DNA from: Cyclobacteriaceae bacterium
GTDB lineage: Bacteria; Bacteroidota; Bacteroidia; Cytophagales; Cyclobacteriaceae
Direction: 5' to 3'
DNA: 64,000 nucleotides
Assembly: GCA_016787565.1 (NCBI GenBank)
Contig: JAEUUG010000016.1
Span: 248,001-312,000, forward strand
Position numbers and translations under genes: made by a program. Every line of letters begins with the position of its first letter. Position 1 is the first letter of the stretch. The notes under the pieces are model-generated. The model searched no databases, was not told where the DNA came from, and saw only the letters and a list, made by a program, of their open reading frames with translations. Shown piece after piece: positions 60,856-64,000 of the stretch.

Positions 60856-62195
60856 GAATGCACTATTTCTTTCTTGTTGGCGACCTTGTTCGAGGTGTTT
60901 TCGGTAAGCCCTAAAAGTTCTGTGCGCAGGATGTTTAATCCCTTCACAAGCTGTGGTTTTGAAATGACCAACGGGCTCAGCACACGGATGACGTTGCCTG
61001 ATGTTCCCGCACTGATAATCAGTAAACCCTTTTCGGCACAGGCGTTGAGTAATGCTTTACACAGATCCGAATCAGGTTTGTTTGGATCATTATCTTTTAC
61101 TAGTTCAAACGCCACCATCGCACCCAATCCACGAACATCGCCAATGGCGGAACATTCGTGCTTAAGTTTCTTGAAAAAATTCATCACTGTCTTTCCAACA
61201 ACCTCACCTTTTTTGTTAATGTCAATCTTCTTCATGTATTCGATGGTAGCTAGTGAAGCCACACACGCCACCGGATTACCCGGATAGGTTCCTCCCAATG
61301 TTCCTTTGGTGGTTTTGTCCATTACCTCAGCGCGGCCAATCACCGCTCCAATCGGCATACCACTGCCCATCGATTTTGCCCACGTAGAAATGTCTGGTGT
61401 AATACCATAATGCTCATAGGCAGCCCACTTACCTGTGCGACCAAAACCGGTTTGTACTTCATCGGCAATAAAAAGTATACCTTTTGATTTGCAGATTTCA
61501 TACAAGCCCTGAACATATTCTTTCGGTGCCACCACAAATCCGCCTTCACCTTGTACCAACTCCATGATGACAGCTGCCACGTTACTGGCATCGACCATGT
61601 TGTGCAGGTAACTTTCAAAAGCCTGGAGCTCACGCTTCACAAATTCATCCATCTTCAATCCATCATTCCGTTTGTAATAATCCGGAAAGGGAATGCGGTA
61701 TACTTCGGGTGCAAACGGACCGCTTCCGATTTTATATCCGGTTTTGGAAGTAAGGGTCATGCCCAACAGCGTACGTCCATGAAACCCACCAGTAAAACAA
61801 ATGATACCTTGTTTGCCCGTTGCCTGTCGTGCAATCTTCACCGCATTCTCTACGGCTTCTGCTCCGGAATTCACCAGCATTACCTTTGTTGATTTGCCAT
61901 GTGGGAAAAGCTTGGCAAGCTGTTCACAAAGTTCAACGTAAGGTTCATAAATGGCCACCGGAAAACAGGCGTGAAGTAACTGTCGCGATTGCTTTACTAT
62001 AGCGTCAACAACAGGCTTCGGACAATGCCCGGCATTGAGTACACCAATACCTCCGGCAAAATCGATGTACTCTTTTCCATCGGCATCTTTGAGCGTGGCA
62101 CCTTTTCCGGAAACAATGGTTACCGGACTAAACATTCCCAAACCCTCGGGTACAATGGCATTTCTGCGGGCTACAAGTTTTTCTGATTTCTTCAT
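60852..62195 (-). CDS. Class-III aminotransferase, GabT-like (copy 1)
   Basis: PLP aminotransferase of 447 residues. It has NSGAEAVENAVKI, FTGGFHGRTLLGMTL, ADEVQTGFGRTGK, the PLP lysine in WAKSMGSG and GGTYPGNPVAC. The motifs and length fit 4-aminobutyrate or putrescine/ornithine-type omega-transaminases. It shares the overall pattern with the second copy in the operon but differs at many positions and lacks that copy's N-terminal extension. It starts 39 bases after the aldehyde dehydrogenase and ends overlapping the GNAT start. Confidence 0.9.
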   Translation of the reverse strand: MKKSEKLVARRNAIVPEGLGMFSPVTIVSGKGATLKDADGKEYIDFAGGIGVLNAGHCPKPVVDAIVKQSRQLLHACFPVAIYEPYVELCEQLAKLFPHGKSTKVMLVNSGAEAVENAVKIARQATGKQGIICFTGGFHGRTLLGMTLTSKTGYKIGSGPFAPEVYRIPFPDYYKRNDGLKMDEFVKRELQAFESYLHNMVDASNVAAVIMELVQGEGGFVVAPKEYVQGLYEICKSKGILFIADEVQTGFGRTGKWAAYEHYGITPDISTWAKSMGSGMPIGAVIGRAEVMDKTTKGTLGGTYPGNPVACVASLATIEYMKKIDINKKGEVVGKTVMNFFKKLKHECSAIGDVRGLGAMVAFELVKDNDPNKPDSDLCKALLNACAEKGLLIISAGTSGNVIRVLSPLVISKPQLVKGLNILRTELLGLTENTSNKVANKKEIVHS

Positions 62196-62234
62196 CGCTG
62201 ATGTTGGCTGTTATCTCTCTCTTTAATTAAAATA

Positions 62235-63590
62235 TTATGCTTCCATGACAATCGTTTTGGCATTCATAAACTCTTTGATGCCGACTTCTGAAAGTTCACG
62301 GCCATAGCCGGATTTTTTTATTCCGCCAATGGGCCAGCGCGCATCCGAACGCACGAGGGCATTCACAAATACACCTCCGGCTTCTATCTCCTTTGCAACG
62401 TGCGCAGCACGATCCAGGTCGGATGTCCAAAGGGAAGCCGACAAACCGTAACGGCTGTTGTTCGCCAGTGCGATTGCATTTTCTTCACTCACAGCAGAAA
62501 TGACAGAAGCTACCGGTCCGAAAATTTCTTCTTCAAACGCTACCATGCCGGGAACAACTTGCTCAAGTAAGGCAGGTTGATAGTTGCAACCATTACGTTC
62601 GCCACCTAACATCAGTTGAGCCCCCGCTTTTACGGAAGCACGAACTTGTTGCTCCAGCTTTTCAGCGAGATCTAAGCGGGCCAACGGACCGGTTGTTGTT
62701 TTTTCATCGAGAGGGTTCCCTTGGGTGAGGGCCAGAATATTTCTTTTGAGCCGTTCGACAAATTCTTCTTTCACTTTTTCCAGCACAATAAATCGCTTGG
62801 CTGAAATACAAACTTGTCCGGCATTTTGCATCCGCGACTGCGCTGCGATTTTTGCAGCTCGTTCGAGGTCTGCATCTTCGAGTACGATAAAGGGGTCGCT
62901 TCCTCCCAACTCCAGTACACTTTTCTTGATATGTTTTCCGGCCAATGCTGCAACCTGTGAGCCCGCATATTCACTTCCCGTTAAGGTTACACCTTGAACA
63001 ATGTCGTGCTGGATAATTCCTTCCACTTTATCAACATCGATAATGAGTGATTGAAAAACTCCTGCGGGAAAACCAGCCGTTAGAAAAATTTTTTCAATGG
63101 TTAAAGACGTTTGGCAAACATTGGGCGCATGTTTCAACAGTGTTACGTTACCGGCCATCAGTGCCGGCACCGCGTACCGGAACACTTGCCAGAATGGAAA
63201 ATTCCACGGCATGATTGCCAATATTGCTCCGGTGGGATGATACGATACATACGTTCTCTTTGCCTCGGTAACGATTGTGGTATCCCTTAAAAAATTTTCA
63301 CTGTGTTGAGCATAGTAGGCGCAGGTAGCCGCACACTTCTCCACTTCACCGCGCGCTTCTCCGATAGCCTTGCCCATTTCCAGGGTAATGGTTCGCGCAT
63401 ACTCTTCTTTGTTTTGCCGTAACACTTCCGCAACACGGTTCATCAAACCGGACCGAACAGAAAAACTTTCCTTTCGCCAGGATTTATATGCAGCGGTTGC
63501 TCGGTCGAGTTTTTTCTGAATAGTATGGTCGTCAAGCAGGGAAAATTCTGCTATGACGGATTGGTTATATGGATTAATCGATTTTAACAT
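62235..63590 (-). CDS. Aldehyde dehydrogenase (Sad/GabD1-like succinate-semialdehyde dehydrogenase type)
   Basis: Aldehyde dehydrogenase of 451 residues, the shorter form typical of the Sad/YneI and GabD1 group. It begins MLKSINPYNQSVIAEF and has IMPWNFPFWQVFR for cofactor, VLELGGSDPFIVLE for the base, the cysteine in NAGQVCISAKRF (about 259) and RWPIGGIKKSGYGREL near the end. In the operon it is the likely oxidiser of the aldehyde released by the flavin amine oxidase, or of succinate semialdehyde. It follows that gene by 31 bases and precedes the first aminotransferase by 39. Confidence 0.91.
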   Translation of the reverse strand: MLKSINPYNQSVIAEFSLLDDHTIQKKLDRATAAYKSWRKESFSVRSGLMNRVAEVLRQNKEEYARTITLEMGKAIGEARGEVEKCAATCAYYAQHSENFLRDTTIVTEAKRTYVSYHPTGAILAIMPWNFPFWQVFRYAVPALMAGNVTLLKHAPNVCQTSLTIEKIFLTAGFPAGVFQSLIIDVDKVEGIIQHDIVQGVTLTGSEYAGSQVAALAGKHIKKSVLELGGSDPFIVLEDADLERAAKIAAQSRMQNAGQVCISAKRFIVLEKVKEEFVERLKRNILALTQGNPLDEKTTTGPLARLDLAEKLEQQVRASVKAGAQLMLGGERNGCNYQPALLEQVVPGMVAFEEEIFGPVASVISAVSEENAIALANNSRYGLSASLWTSDLDRAAHVAKEIEAGGVFVNALVRSDARWPIGGIKKSGYGRELSEVGIKEFMNAKTIVMEA

Positions 63591-63621
63591 GCTTCGTATT
63601 GGTTATTGCTTCTTCCTCCTT

Positions 63622-64000
63622 CTATGATTCACCGATCTCCGTTAATTTTTTATGGATTGCTTCAGCCGCGCCTCGTCCTGTTTCGGCAGCACCATTCATA
63701 AAACCCTGATGGGCTACACTACAATGTTCACCGGCAAAAAAAATATTTTCGAAAGGTTCAGCCTCCACACCAGCAAATGCACTCCATTGACCTTTCTTAT
63801 ACGCTGTATAACTTCCTTTTGAAAAGGGATTAACACTCCACGGAAATTTTGAAATCTTTCCATTGTATTGCGCTGCCAGGCCCGGATAAATCGTGTCGGC
63901 ACCAGTTAGCCATTTTTCTTTTATCTCGGTATAGGATTTTGTTGCAAGTTCAGTTGCTGAATCTCCGCCACCGGCAAACGAAAGCGATCCTGCTGTTGTT
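63622..64000 (-). CDS. Flavin-containing amine oxidase, C-terminal part (runs off the window)
   Basis: The 3' end of a gene that enters from beyond the right edge. About 125 residues are visible. They include KKGQWSAFAG, the FAD-binding NIFFAGEHCS and GFMNGAAETGRGAAEAI, the classical C-terminal motif of monoamine, putrescine and polyamine oxidases, and the protein ends TEIGES. The start and the N-terminal FAD domain lie outside the window. The enzyme oxidises an amine to the aldehyde with release of ammonia and peroxide. It is the most upstream visible gene of the amine operon. Confidence 0.9.
   Translation of the reverse strand, partial: TTAGSLSFAGGGDSATELATKSYTEIKEKWLTGADTIYPGLAAQYNGKISKFPWSVNPFSKGSYTAYKKGQWSAFAGVEAEPFENIFFAGEHCSVAHQGFMNGAAETGRGAAEAIHKKLTEIGES

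Noticed and set aside
60778-61287. A 169-codon plus-strand open frame opposite the GNAT and first transaminase.
   Set aside because: Antisense to two strong genes, serine/threonine-rich as expected for shadow translation, and spans their junction.
1-64000. CRISPR array, insertion sequence, prophage or integrated element.
   Set aside because: No regularly spaced direct repeats, transposase, integrase or phage structural genes were seen on either strand, and the genes are of consistent Bacteroidota character.

Overview
The window is a chromosomal stretch from a member of the Bacteroidota, most likely the Cytophagales. The evidence is internal. SecD and SecF are fused, there is a TonB-dependent receptor with a carboxypeptidase-like plug-side domain, and a secreted protease carries a type IX secretion (T9SS) sorting domain. 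Rho has a long acidic insertion, and CcmE is of the CxxxY kind. Many genes are preceded by the Bacteroidota -7 box TAnnTTTG rather than an E. coli type promoter. Coding density is high, and no gap without a gene exceeds about 300 bases. I see no insertion sequence, prophage or CRISPR array, and only one RNA gene (tRNA-His).

Layout. 0.1-7 kb: secDF, then cysteine desulfurase and glmM on the minus strand, a small four-cysteine membrane protein, and mazG. 7.1-11.8 kb: a minus-strand cytochrome c maturation operon ccmB-C-D-E-F with an unusual CcmE and a possible CRP/FNR-type site before ccmE. 11.9-20.1 kb: a tightly packed plus-strand nucleotide-sugar operon. It holds a UDP-glucuronate 4-epimerase, a TviB/WbpO-type dehydrogenase, galE, a WbpE-like aminotransferase, WbpD, WbpB and a second aminotransferase, followed by a WecA/TagO-type lipid-carrier transferase. 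Together these should make a UDP-2,3-diacetamido-glucuronic acid type sugar for a surface polysaccharide. 20.2-26.1 kb: pheS, a 3-hydroxyacyl-CoA dehydrogenase, a Rieske-like lipoprotein and a 1120-residue T9SS metalloprotease. 26.1-31.3 kb: a TonB-dependent receptor, a DUF4286 protein, a DUF1080 protein, a kinase-like membrane protein without an ATPase domain, and an SSAT-like acetyltransferase.

31.3-50.5 kb is mostly housekeeping: a prolyl oligopeptidase, a nucleoid protein, serS, rho, a TPR sensor kinase, a DEAD-box helicase, dihydroorotase, tRNA-His, dienelactone hydrolase, an M20 amidohydrolase, PEP carboxylase, a DUF1573 protein and an RprXY-like two-component system. 50.5-54.3 kb holds a dispersed intergenic repeat, homogentisate dioxygenase, a C-terminal processing protease and a thioesterase.

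54.3-64.0 kb is a single minus-strand run entering from the right edge: flavin amine oxidase (partial), aldehyde dehydrogenase, class-III aminotransferase, GNAT, a second class-III aminotransferase, amidohydrolase, a second aldehyde dehydrogenase and an NhaC-type antiporter. Gaps are mostly below 40 bases. The order of activities fits breakdown of putrescine-like amines or GABA to succinate, with three genes whose role in that route is unclear. This is the least ordinary gene set in the window.
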